A DNA stretch of 64,000 bases from Candidatus Reidiella endopervernicosa (lineage in GTDB: Bacteria; Pseudomonadota; Gammaproteobacteria; GCF-013343005). Positions within the stretch are counted from its first letter, which is position 1. Each line of letters opens with the position of its first letter. The notes beneath the pieces were generated by a model, which had not been told where the DNA came from, made no database searches, and saw nothing but the letters and a program-made list of their open reading frames with translations. A program made the position numbers and the translations under genes. Positions 26,313 through 36,524 of the stretch are shown here, in pieces. Where the stretch lies: assembly GCF_013343005.1 (NCBI RefSeq), contig NZ_CP054491.1:248001-312000 (forward strand), written 5' to 3'.

Positions 26313-27560
26313 ATGGAACGCATTTTAATCGTAGAAGACAGCAAGATGATGGTTCAGGTATTGAGCCATATGGTGCGCAAGGAGCTTGGATTTGAACCGG
26401 TTGTCACCCAATCGATGGCCGATACCATCGAACTGATGGATGGCGGTGACACCGACTTCCTTGCCGCCATACTCGATCTAACCCTGCCCGATGCACCCCG
26501 TGGCGAGGTGATTGACCATGTATTGGCAAAGAACATTCCAGCGATTGTTCTCACCGCCACCTTCGACGAGAACAAACGTGAAGAGATTCTGAAAAAGAAC
26601 GTGGTCGACTATGTGGTCAAAGAGAGTCGTTACTCCTATGACTATGTGATGCGTCTGATCGGCCGCCTCGATCGTAACCGCCGCATCACGGCGATGGTGG
26701 TTGATGATTCGAGGACTGCACGTGGCTTTGTTAAGTCACTGCTACGCCAGCACAACTTCAATGTGGTCGAGGCCTCCGATGGCAAGCAGGCGCTGGTTAC
26801 CCTGCACGCCAACCCCAACACCCGCCTGGTGATCACCGACTACAACATGCCGGTAATGGACGGTTTCGAACTGACCACCACCATTCGCAAGGAGTTCGAT
26901 AAAGACGCGATGGCTATTATCGGGCTCTCCGGTCAGGGCTCACCCACCCTTTCCGCCAAATTTATCAAAAATGGTGCTAATGACTTTCTTTCCAAGCCCT
27001 TCTCTCACGAGGAGTTTTACTGCCGGGTGATGCAGAACATGGAGGCGATCGAGAATGTCGATACGATCAAAGATGCCGCCAACCGCGACTATCTGACCCG
27101 CCTCTTCAATCGTCGTTACTTCTTCGAGATGGGACGTGAGAGCTATCATGATGCGGTGAATAACGGCACGCCTCTCTCAATCGCCATGGTCGATATCGAC
27201 CACTTCAAGAAGATCAACGACGGTTTCGGCCACGATGCCGGTGATGTCGTACTAAAACGAATGTCCGAACTGCTTGATGAACAGTTTGGTGTGGATCAGC
27301 TGGTGGCCCGCTTCGGTGGTGAGGAGTTCTGTATCCTCTTTGATGGTAGTGAGCTGGGCGATGCAGAGAACCAACTCGAGGCGTTCCGCACACTCATTGA
27401 ACAGACCACCGTTGAGACCGAAGCCGGCCCCGTCAATTTCACCATTAGCGTCGGCGTTACCGAGAGCCTCTCCGATAATATCGATGCAATGATCAAAGTC
27501 GCCGATGAGTATCTCTACCGCGCCAAGGAGACGGGTCGCAATCAGGTGATAGGCGGGTAA
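26313..27560 (+). CDS. Diguanylate cyclase with two receiver domains (REC-REC-GGDEF)
   Basis: The ATG at 26313 starts MERILIVEDSKMMVQVLSHM; a GTG at 26304 is possible. The first receiver has LDLTLPDAPRGE but no standard acidic cluster beyond EDS; the second has VVDDSRTARGF, the phospho-acceptor in LVITDYNMPVMDGF and the lysine in FLSKPFSHE. The GGDEF domain has RDYLTRLFNRRYFFEMG, MVDIDHFKKINDGFGHDAGD and RFGGEEFCILFDG. It should be an active cyclase regulated by phosphorylation or dimerisation of its receivers, like PleD-type proteins. The partner kinase is not in the window. Confidence 0.93.
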   Translation: MERILIVEDSKMMVQVLSHMVRKELGFEPVVTQSMADTIELMDGGDTDFLAAILDLTLPDAPRGEVIDHVLAKNIPAIVLTATFDENKREEILKKNVVDYVVKESRYSYDYVMRLIGRLDRNRRITAMVVDDSRTARGFVKSLLRQHNFNVVEASDGKQALVTLHANPNTRLVITDYNMPVMDGFELTTTIRKEFDKDAMAIIGLSGQGSPTLSAKFIKNGANDFLSKPFSHEEFYCRVMQNMEAIENVDTIKDAANRDYLTRLFNRRYFFEMGRESYHDAVNNGTPLSIAMVDIDHFKKINDGFGHDAGDVVLKRMSELLDEQFGVDQLVARFGGEEFCILFDGSELGDAENQLEAFRTLIEQTTVETEAGPVNFTISVGVTESLSDNIDAMIKVADEYLYRAKETGRNQVIGG

Positions 27561-27598
27561 CCATCTACGAGACTCAGCTCACTCCAGTTGCATACTGC

Positions 27599-28663
27599 TC
27601 AGTGGCACAGTGTCTGGTAGCGAGCGATATCAACCGTATCAGGCAAAGGCCGGCCTTCAAGCAGATAGTCAGCCATTCGTTCGCCATGCCAGGGAATCAA
27701 CAGTGAACCCTTGGAGCCAAAACCGTTAAAACTGAAGAGCGGCGACTGCTCTGGGTGGACACCCATTAGCGGCATCTTATCGCGAGTCCCTGAGCGCACA
27801 CCGGCACGGTGGCTGATCAACTCAAGCTCATGGGGATCGATAAGCAACTCATTCAACGACGCCAGTAGCCGCTCGCGCTCCTCCTCGGACGTCTCCTCAT
27901 CGAAGTGCTCCCGATCGTAGCTAGCCCCCAGACGCCAGTTGCCATCGTGAAGCGGTATCAACCACTTGCCAGCGTTAACCATCAGCTCGAACGGTTGTCG
28001 ATCAGGCTTGAGCGTTAAAATCTCACCCTTGGCGGGCTGTAGTGGCAGCCAACCGAACCAGGGGTTATCCATCACCCGATACCCCTCACAGAAAACCAGC
28101 CGCTGCGCAGAAACATCACGCCAGCAGACGCCATCAGTATGAGGCTCAATCTCAGCATAGTCGATCTCCGACTCAAGCCATGCACCCTGCTGTTGTAGCC
28201 AGTGGCGTAACGTGCACATCAACAGGTTGGTATCAAGATAGCCACTCTGTGGCTGAATATACCCCCCCAGTGGACCCTTAATCCCCGCTGGCAGCTCAGC
28301 TGACGTGAGCCGCTCGCCGAGCCAGGATGCGTAGTCGGGATCGGCATAGCGCTTCTGCCACGCCTCGACCTCACGCTCACTCGCAAACAGGCGCAACATC
28401 GGTTTGGCATGGTAGAGCTTCACACCAAACTGCTGCTCCAGCTCAGCGTAACAGTCGAGTGCTGCGGGCAGCAGCTGCTCAACACCCCTCGTCTTCACCA
28501 GCCGCATCCCTGTGACCGGATTGATCAGCCCCGCGGCAGCACGAGAGGATGCGTTTCGATGGCCATTGTCGACCACCAACACAGAGACTCCCCGCTGCAG
28601 CAGTCGCCAGGCCAACAGCGAACCGGCGAGTCCCTGGCCAACGATGATCAGATCAAAATTCAT
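27599..28663 (-). CDS. FAD-dependent oxidoreductase of the DAO family
   Basis: The product starts MNFDLIIVGQGLAGSLLAWR, a GxGxxG dinucleotide-binding site for FAD, and continues LINPVTGMRLVKTRGVEQLL with the long DAO-fold body and a final GVRSGTRDKMPLMGVHPE, SFNGFGSKGSLLIPWHGE. This resembles the FAD domain of MnmC-like or amino-acid-oxidising enzymes. I cannot name the substrate. A longer frame from an in-frame ATG at 28693 exists (MTSNIGYDL), but 28663 keeps the FAD motif at the start. Divergent from rdgC, with 86 bases between. Confidence 0.8.
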   Translation of the reverse strand: MNFDLIIVGQGLAGSLLAWRLLQRGVSVLVVDNGHRNASSRAAAGLINPVTGMRLVKTRGVEQLLPAALDCYAELEQQFGVKLYHAKPMLRLFASEREVEAWQKRYADPDYASWLGERLTSAELPAGIKGPLGGYIQPQSGYLDTNLLMCTLRHWLQQQGAWLESEIDYAEIEPHTDGVCWRDVSAQRLVFCEGYRVMDNPWFGWLPLQPAKGEILTLKPDRQPFELMVNAGKWLIPLHDGNWRLGASYDREHFDEETSEEERERLLASLNELLIDPHELELISHRAGVRSGTRDKMPLMGVHPEQSPLFSFNGFGSKGSLLIPWHGERMADYLLEGRPLPDTVDIARYQTLCH

Positions 28664-28749
28664 CGATAGATCGTAGCCGATGTTGCTGGTCATGACATCG
28701 CCCATTGGCCATAATGCCCGCTCATTTTTCAACACGACGACCTACCGCC

Positions 28750-29661
28750 ATGTGGTTCAAGAACCTGCTGCTCTACCGCTTCTCCCAACCCTTCGAACTC
28801 AACGCCGAGGCGCTCAATGAGGCGCTGAGTCAACATGCGGCTCACCCCTGTGGTCGTCACGAGCTGACCAGCTACGGCTGGGTCGAGCCGCTCGGTCGCC
28901 ACGGCAGTCAACTGATCCACGCCACTAACAGCAATCTAATGATCTGTGCCCGCAAAGAGGAGAAGGTGATTCCAGCTGCGGTGGTGCGCGACCTGACCGA
29001 AGAGAAGGTCATTGCGATTGAGGAGAGCGAAGGTCGCAAGGTACGCGCCAAGGAGAAACGTGCGATGCGCGACGAGATCATGCACGACATGATCAACCAG
29101 GCCTTTACCCGTTCGAGCCAGACCTACGCCTATATCGATGCCAAGGGTGATTGGCTGATCGTCGATGCCTCCTCGCCAAAACGGGCAGAGGAGCTGCTGG
29201 TGTTACTGCGCAAGTCGGTCGGTTCACTGCCGGTAGTACCGGCTGCGACCCAGCAATCTCCCGCCGTAGTCACCACCCGTTGGCTACAGCAGGGAGGCGC
29301 TGAACTCCCATTCGAGTTGGGTGATGAGTGCGAACTACGCGAACCGGGTGAAGATGGCGGCGTGGTACGCTGCCGCAAACTCGACCTGACCGGCGATGAG
29401 GTACAGACCCATCTCAACAACGGTCGTATGGCGGTCAAATTGGCTGTTGAGTGGAATGAGCGCCTCAGCTGCATCCTCACCGAGGAGCTGGCGGTCAAAC
29501 GATTGAAGTTTCTCGACATCGTCGAGGAGGAGGCGCAGCTGGAGGATATCGACGACTACGCCACCCGCTTCGATACCGATTTCTCGATCATGGCGCTGGA
29601 GCTGAATCGCTTCATCCCAGCGCTAATGAAGGCGTTTGGCGGACTGATAAACAACGATTAG
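28750..29661 (+). CDS. rdgC: Recombination-associated protein RdgC
   Basis: A 303-residue, ring-forming DNA-binding protein of the nucleoid that limits RecA action. The sequence matches RdgC from MWFKNLLLYRFSQPFELNAE and YGWVEPLGRHGSQLIHATNS through AIEESEGRKVRAKEKRAMRD, to AVKRLKFLDIVEEEAQ and FDTDFSIMALELNRFIPAL near the end. The length is equal to that of E. coli RdgC (303). It stands alone between the divergent oxidoreductase and the DUF3501 gene. Confidence 0.96.
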   Translation: MWFKNLLLYRFSQPFELNAEALNEALSQHAAHPCGRHELTSYGWVEPLGRHGSQLIHATNSNLMICARKEEKVIPAAVVRDLTEEKVIAIEESEGRKVRAKEKRAMRDEIMHDMINQAFTRSSQTYAYIDAKGDWLIVDASSPKRAEELLVLLRKSVGSLPVVPAATQQSPAVVTTRWLQQGGAELPFELGDECELREPGEDGGVVRCRKLDLTGDEVQTHLNNGRMAVKLAVEWNERLSCILTEELAVKRLKFLDIVEEEAQLEDIDDYATRFDTDFSIMALELNRFIPALMKAFGGLINND

Positions 29662-29759
29662 TGCTCAGCCAACACCGCTTTCATCAGCCATTCAAATCAA
29701 TAACCAGGGCTTTGCGCGCCGCATCGCCTAGCTGGGCAGTGGCACAGTAGTTGGGGTGA

Positions 29760-30549
29760 TCAATGCCTGCAGTGATCGATCCCCTGCTTCGTCGCCGCCA
29801 CCATCTCAGCGCTCAGCTCAAAACGAACGAAGTGGACCGCAGCAGTCTTATCCTCCGTCTCTCGACCAAGATCCTCATTGGCGACAGGATAGACTCGATC
29901 AAACCCCTCCACCTGCATATAGAGTGATCGTTCCACCCCGAGCAGCTGTGTCAGTGCGCGCCGACGCTCTGCCTCATCTTCATACTCAAGCATGAAGCTC
30001 GCCTTCCAATTACTACCGTCGCTGACCGCCATGGAGAGCGAAGTGAGGGCGGTTAGTCCCCGATAGTCGACGCCGTCTGCCTATTCGTAGTTGAGAGCGC
30101 GAGCGAACGACGGAGAAGATGCAGCAGCGGCTTTATGTCGGCGTAGAGTCACTGAGGGAGTTGTGTAGAGCCGCGAAGAGGTGATTACGCAACGTACGCA
30201 GGACGGTCGGGCGCCGCAGGCATAAACGGTCGCGTGAAGTTTTGCTGTTTGCTTGGGCTTTGATGCCCAAAACAAACTTTCGCAAAAATAGCGACTCCCC
30301 GGCAGGGATCAGCGGGTTATAAACCTCCAATTCATCCTGAATAGCGTCGACCTCAAATATTCGCTCAATACGCAGCATCTCCTGGACCTGATACTGCATC
30401 GTCAGCGCATCCTCAAAGTAGAGCGTTGCATGCTCCCCAATGGCCACACGACGGCTCTTTTTGTGCTCCATCACCCGGGCACGAAATTCGTTACGCTGCT
30501 CGGCATACTGCTCCAGGCTGAGCAGATCAGTGCGTGTCAGCGGGCTCAT
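29760..30549 (-). CDS. DUF3501 protein split by repeat copy 6
   Basis: The first part (30549 to 30302, MSPLTRTDLLSLEQYAEQRN ... QDELEVYNPLIP) and the second part (from 30019, DGSNWKASFMLEYEDEAERR ... TKQGIDHCRH) form one DUF3501 protein. Repeat copy 6 lies between them in the same orientation. Removing it plus one CG gives NPLIPADGSNW in frame, which matches the usual NPLIPDGxNW junction of the family. DUF3501 proteins usually sit next to rubrerythrin and a CCG-type Fe-S oxidoreductase, as here; their role in oxidative stress or iron is inferred from this context. Unless the repeat is bypassed, the protein is truncated. Confidence 0.85.
30022..30301 (-). mobile_element. ~280-bp repeat, copy 6 (host: DUF3501 gene; only minus-strand copy)
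   Basis: In element orientation it follows host CCTGC and begins CGGGGAG, and ends GTCAG followed by the repeated CG (30021-30020). It is sense to its host. The host is restored exactly by removal of the repeat plus one CG. The mid-left loop reads GGGCATCAAAGCCC, a slight variant of GGGCATCCAAGCCC. Confidence 0.93.
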
Positions 30550-30565
30550 TGATCGCTCTCAACCA

Positions 30566-31906
30566 TTAGATGGCGTAGGCCTTGCGCAGCAGACTCATCG
30601 GGTGCTGCGTCTCGCTGCCATCATCCATGCCGTGCTCAATATGGTGGCCCGCCATCGGGCAGTCACTGCCGTAGTAATCGGCCTTGGCATGTTTAACGGC
30701 AGCCACCACAGGACGCCCGATTTTCATCGCTGTCTGATGAAACTCGCGCTTCACTGCATAGGTCCCGTCGTGGCCCGAGCAGCGCTCAATCGCTGTCACC
30801 TCTGTGTCGGGGATCAGTGACAAAACCTCACGTGTCTTGGAACCCACATTCTGCACCCGCTGATGACAGGCGGCGTGATAGGCAACCTGACCGAGTGGCT
30901 GTTTGAACTCCGTATTGAGTTTGCCCACCCTATGGCGATGTATCAGATATTCGAAGGGATCGAAGATCGCTTCACTGACCCGCTTTACATCGGCATCCTC
31001 GGGGAATATCAGCGGTAGCTCTTGTTTGAACATCAATACACAGGAGGGGATGGGGGCGACGATATCCCAGCCCGCTTCGATCATCTCTAGCAGCACTGGG
31101 ATATTGGCCTCCTTGGCACGCCGCACCGACTCCAGATCGCCCAATTCCATCTTCGGCATGCCGCAGCACCGCTCTCGATGTGCCAGCGTAACCGGAATCT
31201 TGTTGTGTTCGAATACTACGGTGAGGTCCTCATTGACGATCGGTTCGTTGCGATTGCCATAACAGGTGGTAAAGAGCACCACCCGCCCCTGTGTGGGTCC
31301 TGCAGCATCTCCGTTACTATCGCTGCTGTGTAGCCTCGCCAGCCGCTTACGTGCTGTTTTCGAGAAGAATTCGGGCAGACGGGCCTCGGCATGTACTCCC
31401 AGCACCGTCTCGAGTAGCTTGCGTGCAGGCTTCAGTCGATTGGTGCTATTAACAACACCAGAGATAATCGGAATCCCTGCCAAAGCACCGACCGCATCGG
31501 TGCTAGTGAGAATTTTATCGCGAGTTTTAATCTCACCCTTTTTATACCTCACCGCCTTGGCACGCAGCATCAGATGGGGGAAATCGATACCCCAGGGGTG
31601 CGGCGGGGTGTAGGGACATTTGCTCATGAAGCAGAGGTCGCAGAGATAGCAGTGATCGACCACCTGCCAGAAATCGGACTTCTCGACCCCATCGACCTCC
31701 AGTGTCGGCGACTCATCAACCAGATCGAAGAGCGTGGGAAAGGCATTGCAGAGACTGACACAGCGACGACAACCGTGGCAGTGATCGAAAACGCGCTCCA
31801 GCTCATCGAACAGATCGGTCTCTTCATAGAAAAGTGGCCCTTTCCAGTCGACCGGATGGCGTGTCGGCGGTTCAAGGTTTCCCTCTCTCTTTGCGGTCAC
31901 GATCAT
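30566..31906 (-). CDS. Fe-S oxidoreductase with two 4Fe-4S motifs and CCG domains
   Basis: The ATG at 31906 follows AGGGAG. The 446-residue protein has a ferredoxin-like N-terminus, CHGCRRCVSLCNAFP and CYLCDLCFMSKCPYTPPHPW, and then CCG-domain signatures (YHAACHQRVQN with CSGHDGTYAVK and CCGMPKMELGD). This is the GlpC/HdrB-like type II Fe-S oxidoreductase family found with rubrerythrin and DUF3501. It is cytoplasmic or peripheral to the membrane and would pass electrons in a redox step whose substrate is unknown. Downstream DUF3501 starts 17 bases after the stop; rubrerythrin lies upstream. It reads as a three-gene operon. Confidence 0.88.
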   Translation of the reverse strand: MIVTAKREGNLEPPTRHPVDWKGPLFYEETDLFDELERVFDHCHGCRRCVSLCNAFPTLFDLVDESPTLEVDGVEKSDFWQVVDHCYLCDLCFMSKCPYTPPHPWGIDFPHLMLRAKAVRYKKGEIKTRDKILTSTDAVGALAGIPIISGVVNSTNRLKPARKLLETVLGVHAEARLPEFFSKTARKRLARLHSSDSNGDAAGPTQGRVVLFTTCYGNRNEPIVNEDLTVVFEHNKIPVTLAHRERCCGMPKMELGDLESVRRAKEANIPVLLEMIEAGWDIVAPIPSCVLMFKQELPLIFPEDADVKRVSEAIFDPFEYLIHRHRVGKLNTEFKQPLGQVAYHAACHQRVQNVGSKTREVLSLIPDTEVTAIERCSGHDGTYAVKREFHQTAMKIGRPVVAAVKHAKADYYGSDCPMAGHHIEHGMDDGSETQHPMSLLRKAYAI

Positions 31907-31973
31907 GCTCCCTGTTAACCAAATCATTAGTGCATTACAAATATGCCCGCCATGAAAGACAGGCTAATCTCAG

Positions 31974-32393
31974 TTACGTATCCAACTCATTGATCGCCTT
32001 CTGATATCGGTTGGCATGAGAGCGCTCCGCCTTGGCCAGCGTTTCAAACCAGTCGGCAATCTCCTCAAAACCCTCTTCACGGGCCTGCTTTGCCATACCT
32101 GGATACATATCGGTGTATTCATGGGTCTCACCAGCGACGGCGCTCTTGAGGTTATCGGCCGTTCCGCCAAAGGGCATGCCAGTGGCGGGATCACCACTCT
32201 GCTCCAGATATTCGAGATGGCCATGTGCATGTCCCGTCTCACCCTCTGCGGTGGAACGAAACAGAGCTGCCACATCGTTATATCCCTCGATGTCCGCCTT
32301 TCCGGCGAAGTAGAGGTAGCGGCGATTGGCCTGTGATTCGCCGGCAAATGCATCTTTTAGATTCTGTTCAGTACTGCTGCCTTTCAGTTCCAT
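31974..32393 (-). CDS. Rubrerythrin (no rubredoxin domain)
   Basis: A 139-residue ferritin-like di-iron protein, [20 protein letters not shown], with [18 protein letters not shown] and the second helix pair [16 protein letters not shown] and [20 protein letters not shown]. The E(S)xA..Y, ExxH spacing of the four helices is present. The C-terminal rubredoxin-like FeS domain of classical rubrerythrin is missing, as in short forms. It reduces hydrogen peroxide, presumably taking electrons from partners such as the neighbouring Fe-S oxidoreductase. First gene of the operon rubrerythrin / Fe-S oxidoreductase / DUF3501. Confidence 0.93.
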   Translation of the reverse strand: MELKGSSTEQNLKDAFAGESQANRRYLYFAGKADIEGYNDVAALFRSTAEGETGHAHGHLEYLEQSGDPATGMPFGGTADNLKSAVAGETHEYTDMYPGMAKQAREEGFEEIADWFETLAKAERSHANRYQKAINELDT

Positions 32394-32729
32394 GGTGCGT
32401 CACCTCGCTACGTCTCATTCCGTACAAAAATTACCGCGGCAGAAGAAATGTAGACCTGCGCTCTGGATCTGTACATTGGCAAATTCCTATATCGCTGATC
32501 TGTTTTTTATATTGATTCTCATAAATAACCACAAATGGGTAGGGATTACTGACCATCTACCCAAATTTCCAGCGCACCATCGTGGCGTTTTATCCTATGC
32601 TGCTTCAGAGATAGTAGATTTGGCCGCTAATTTCTGAACCAGCGACAATTTCTGGCCATCACCAAAAGATCGAATTCAGTAAATTTATGAAGTGCGGACC
32701 ATGGGCCGCAGAAGAACCAGGAGTTGAAC
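32394..32729. other. Intergenic region between rubrerythrin and a chemoreceptor gene
   Basis: A ~335-base gap between divergent genes, holding both promoters. It is AT-rich around 32495-32545 and 32660-32690. A CAGGAG ribosome binding site at 32718-32723 serves the ATG at 32730. No gene or repeat is evident. Confidence 0.5.
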
Positions 32730-34334
32730 ATGCGCGAGATGCAACGAAACATCGCCAACCTAATTCAGAAGATTCTAAAGCTGCTGGGGCTGAAAACCCT
32801 CGATGCCCAGTTCCTCTTCTCCTACATGTTGATATTCGCCTTCGCCTCTGTTGGAGCCGCCTCGCTCTACTTCAGCCTCGGTTCCGACGCGACCTCTATC
32901 AACGTTGCCGGTCGCCAGCGCATGCTGAGTCAGAAGGTCGCCAAAGAGGCGATGCTCGCTGCACAGAAGGTTGAATCACTACAGGCGGTCGAGAAGACCA
33001 TCGCGCTGTTCGAATCCTCCCACAACGCCCTGCTACAGGGTGATAAGAAACAGAAGATCGACGCCGTAAAAGCAAAGCCGATCATCGATCAGCTCAAACA
33101 CGTCGAGCAGCTCTGGGGTAAGTACAAGGTTCATATCCTCTCCTACAGCAACAATCCGACGGATACCGCTCTGAATGCGATCCACAAACAGTCACCGGTG
33201 GTATTAAAAGAGATGAACAAGGCGGTCGGCATGATGGCCGCCGAATCTAACGCCTCGGTCCAGTCACAGCAGCGGCTGGCGATGGCCATGACCTTTGGTA
33301 TTTTGCTTCTGGTAATACTCGGTCGTATGTACGGCATGTCGTGGCTGATGCATCAGATCGACGATCTACGTAACAAGATCCGCGCCGTCAGTCAGGGGGA
33401 CTTCACCCAGCGCCTTACCGTTATCGACCACGAAAATGAGATCGGCCACATCTTCGATGCCTATAACACCATGCTGGAGCAGGTGGGTGAGATCGTCGGC
33501 GGCGTGAATCGCATTGCCCATGAGGTCGGTGAGGGCACCTCAAACGTGATGACCATGCTCAACGAAACTGAAAGCGGTGTGCGCCAACAGCACTCCGATA
33601 TCGAGCAGGTCGCCACGGCGATGAACGAGATGGCGGCCACCGTACAGGAGGTCGCACGCAACACTACCCAGGCGACTGAAGCAGCCACTACGAGTAACAG
33701 CGAGGCGCAGAACGGGCGCAACGTCGTATCACGCACCATGGATAGCATCAGCAACCTTGCCAACCAGATAGAAGAGGCCTCTGGTGTCATGTCGAAACTG
33801 GAGGCCGATAGCCTCGAGGTCGGGCAGGTGCTTGAGGTAATCAAGGGCATTGCCGAGCAGACCAACCTGCTGGCACTCAACGCGGCCATCGAGGCGGCGC
33901 GAGCGGGTGAGCAGGGTCGTGGTTTTGCCGTGGTCGCCGACGAGGTTCGCACTCTGGCTCAGCGTACCCAGCAGTCGACCGAAGAGATTCGCAATATCAT
34001 TGAACGTCTGCAGGGACAGGCACGCTCTGCGGTCAGTGTGATGTCACAGAGCCAGGAGCAGGCGCAGTTGAGCGTGACTCAGACCGCCGAGGCGGGTGGA
34101 GCCCTCGACTCTATTGTGACCTCGGTCTCAACCATCACCGAGATGAATACCCACATTGCCACCGCCGCCGATGAGCAGAGCAAGGTGGCTGAGGAGATGG
34201 ATCAGCGCATTACCAATATTGCGGCCGTTGCCGACCGTACCACCCAGACTGCGCAGGAGACGGTGAGTGCCACCGGCGTGATCAACGAGCAGATGGACCA
34301 ACTGGAGACACTGGTTAACCGCCTGAGAACCTGA
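32730..34334 (+). CDS. Methyl-accepting chemotaxis protein with PilJ-type sensor
   Basis: The start at 32730 has a proper CAGGAG spacing. A transmembrane helix ([21 protein letters not shown]) precedes a PilJ/NarX-type periplasmic helical sensor ([20 protein letters not shown]) that often senses small anions or surface contact. A second helix ([20 protein letters not shown]) leads to a HAMP domain ([20 protein letters not shown]) and a full signalling hairpin, with the conserved tip ([20 protein letters not shown]-type: [40 protein letters not shown]). It is a complete receptor of about 534 residues. Confidence 0.95.
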   Translation: MREMQRNIANLIQKILKLLGLKTLDAQFLFSYMLIFAFASVGAASLYFSLGSDATSINVAGRQRMLSQKVAKEAMLAAQKVESLQAVEKTIALFESSHNALLQGDKKQKIDAVKAKPIIDQLKHVEQLWGKYKVHILSYSNNPTDTALNAIHKQSPVVLKEMNKAVGMMAAESNASVQSQQRLAMAMTFGILLLVILGRMYGMSWLMHQIDDLRNKIRAVSQGDFTQRLTVIDHENEIGHIFDAYNTMLEQVGEIVGGVNRIAHEVGEGTSNVMTMLNETESGVRQQHSDIEQVATAMNEMAATVQEVARNTTQATEAATTSNSEAQNGRNVVSRTMDSISNLANQIEEASGVMSKLEADSLEVGQVLEVIKGIAEQTNLLALNAAIEAARAGEQGRGFAVVADEVRTLAQRTQQSTEEIRNIIERLQGQARSAVSVMSQSQEQAQLSVTQTAEAGGALDSIVTSVSTITEMNTHIATAADEQSKVAEEMDQRITNIAAVADRTTQTAQETVSATGVINEQMDQLETLVNRLRT

Positions 34335-34354
34335 TTCTTTCCCTTACCACCACA

Positions 34355-34380
34355 AAACGGGCCTCACAGCCCGTTTTTTT
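34355..34380 (+). terminator. Rho-independent terminator after the chemoreceptor gene
   Basis: The stem AAAACGGGC / GCCCGTTTT with a CTCACA loop ends in a T-run. It lies 20 bases after the stop and faces the EamA gene end, so it may serve both. Confidence 0.9.
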
Positions 34381-34395
34381 ATGTCTCCGTTTCGA

Positions 34396-35286
34396 TCAAC
34401 TCTCTGTAACCGGCTCGGTTGTACCCCCACATCGAGTGCCACCACGCCGGCGCAGCACCAGCAGTCCCGCCACAACAATCAACGTCGCACCGACTATAAA
34501 CGGCAGATCGAGTAGCTCACCCCAAAAGAGGTAACCGTAGAGCGCACCAAAGGCGACAGAAAAGTAGGTGAAGGGAGCGATACAGGCCGCCTCCGCCACC
34601 GCATAACCTCGTGTCAGCAGCAACTGCCCCAGAGTACCGACCACCCCCATCAACAGCAGCAGACGCCACTCATCGACATCGGGCGTGCGCCAGACGGCGG
34701 TCGCTGGAAATGCCGAAACCAGCGTGGCTATCAAGGTGAAGTAGAAGACGATACGGAATGAGGGTTCACTGCGTCCCAGCCGCCGTACCGTCACCTTTGC
34801 CAATGCCGCCAGCAGACCACCCAACAGCCCGACCAGTGCCACGGCGCTGAATTCACCTTCCGGGCGGAGAATCAGGATCACCCCGGCAAAACCGATCGGC
34901 AGTGCAATAAAGGCGTAGCGCGAGCCACTCTCACGCAGCCACCACCAGGCGATTAGCGGCATGAAGAGGGGGGAGGTCATCTTCAGCAACATACCCTCAG
35001 CCAGCGGCAGATGGGCGAGCGCATAGAAGAAGCAGTACATCGCTCCCAATCCCAACAGTGAGCGCAGCAGGTGAAGATGCCAGATATCGGTCTTGAGGCT
35101 CTGGCCACGATAGCGAAGCAGCAAAGGCAACAGCACCAGAAGCCCCATCGCATTACGCATGAAGACCACCATCTCGTTGGGTAGCCCTACCGAGAGCGCT
35201 TTCACCGAGGCCGCCATGGTGGCGAACATCAGCTCCGAGGCGACGATCAGCAGCGCCCCGAGCAGCAGATTCTGTCGATAGCGCAT
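34396..35286 (-). CDS. EamA/DMT-family inner-membrane transporter
   Basis: The ATG at 35286 starts MRYRQNLLLGALLIVASELM, avoiding an extra 63 codons that overlap the msrA end. The ~296-residue protein has ten hydrophobic helices in two EamA halves (for example GVILILRPEGEFSAVALVGL and FIVGATLIVVAGLLVLRRRG near the end). The family moves small metabolites such as amino acids, S-adenosylmethionine or purines. The substrate cannot be told from the sequence. Confidence 0.9.
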   Translation of the reverse strand: MRYRQNLLLGALLIVASELMFATMAASVKALSVGLPNEMVVFMRNAMGLLVLLPLLLRYRGQSLKTDIWHLHLLRSLLGLGAMYCFFYALAHLPLAEGMLLKMTSPLFMPLIAWWWLRESGSRYAFIALPIGFAGVILILRPEGEFSAVALVGLLGGLLAALAKVTVRRLGRSEPSFRIVFYFTLIATLVSAFPATAVWRTPDVDEWRLLLLMGVVGTLGQLLLTRGYAVAEAACIAPFTYFSVAFGALYGYLFWGELLDLPFIVGATLIVVAGLLVLRRRGGTRCGGTTEPVTES

Positions 35287-35335
35287 GCTAAGACCTATTA
35301 ACGCTGGGCGTTCGCATAGTGTTAACCACCCCTGG

Positions 35336-35976
35336 TCAGTAGGGGACGCCGGTCCCGCCGAGACCGCAGTAACCGCCTGGATTCTTGGCCAGATACTGCT
35401 GGTGGTAACCCTCCGCGTAGTAGAAGTGTGGGGCATCGATAATCTCGGTGCTGATCTCACCCACCCCCTTCTCACTCAAGGCGTGCTGGTAGTGCAGCTT
35501 CGAGACGAGCGCCGCCTCGCGCTGGGGATCGGTAAAATAGTAGATGCCGGAGCGGTACTGGGTACCGATATCGTTACCCTGGCGCATCCCCTGGGTTGGG
35601 TTATGTGAGGACCAGAACGTCTCCAGCAGCCTCTCATAACTAATCTGCACAGGATCGTAGACCACCAGCACCACCTCGTTGTGACCGCTCTTGCCGCTGC
35701 AGACCTCCTCATAGGTGGGGTTGGGGGTGTAACCCGCCGCATAACCGACCGCAGTGGCGTAGACCCCCTCGAGCAGCCAGAAGCCACGCTCCGCCCCCAG
35801 AAACAGCCCATACCGAAGATCGCCCGCTCACAGCCCTCCGGGAAGGGGGGAACAATCCGATTACCGTTAACGAAATGGTTCGGTTCGATCGCCATCGCCT
35901 CTGCACGCCCCGGCAGCGCCTGATCCTCGCCAACCATCACCTGCTTGTCACCCAATCTTTTGTACATAGCGCTCAC
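35336..35976 (-). pseudogene. msrA: Peptide methionine sulfoxide reductase A, frameshifted
   Basis: The first frame starts MSAMYKRLGDKQVMVGEDQA and includes the catalytic CFWG (IFGMGCFWG). At about 35800 the frame breaks in a run of G, and another frame continues [60 protein letters not shown] to [10 protein letters not shown]. All MsrA segments are therefore present across one missing G. MsrA reduces methionine-S-sulfoxide in oxidised proteins. The single loss in a G homopolymer could be a sequencing error. Confidence 0.88.
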
Positions 35977-36113
35977 TCCACAGCTATATTCTCATTAGCA
36001 CCAGTGTGCACGCCCCAACCGGCTTATCAACCTTAATAGTGCGGGGTTACTCACACTGAAGAATTACCGGCTATCTTTCTCTTAGCCCTGCCGCAACTAC
36101 TGAGACCTTTGCA

Positions 36114-36391
36114 ATGGCCAGATACAGTAACAAGCAGCAACCGTTGAGCGTCTCCATCGCTCTGAGGAGAGCATCAACGATGCACAGCTGGCGCTTGAGC
36201 GGGGCGGCGTCTGGCTCACCATCGAGTTCGATCACAGCTGCGCACTCTACTACCTGACACCCGACGAGTTGATCGCCTGGATCGAGGGAACGCCGATCGG
36301 TGAGATCGCCAGCTTCCCTGAGCTCGATGATGCCCGCTGCCGTGAAGCCTACAAACTCTTCGAGGCAAAACTACGCAAGGTTATTACCTGA
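36114..36391 (+). pseudogene. Short conserved protein, frameshifted
   Basis: The ATG at 36114 begins MARYSNKQQPLS. After a one-base shift near 36150 the other frame reads RLHRSEESINDAQLALERGG, VWLTIEFDHSCALYYLTPDE, LIAWIEGTPIGEIASFPELD and ends AYKLFEAKLRKVIT at TGA 36389-36391. Across both frames it is a ~92-residue acidic soluble protein. I do not recognise the family. It lies between the divergent msrA gene and the secreted protein at 36525. Confidence 0.6.
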
Positions 36392-36524
36392 ATTTTCGCC
36401 TCAGCAACCAGCCTAACCTCCCATAGAAAGCCCCTTTGCCAGAGATAGAATGGCAACGCCATGCTGTGGTTTTGATGCAGCTGGTTACCAATAACAATCA
36501 AAAATGAAATTGAAGAATGATCAA

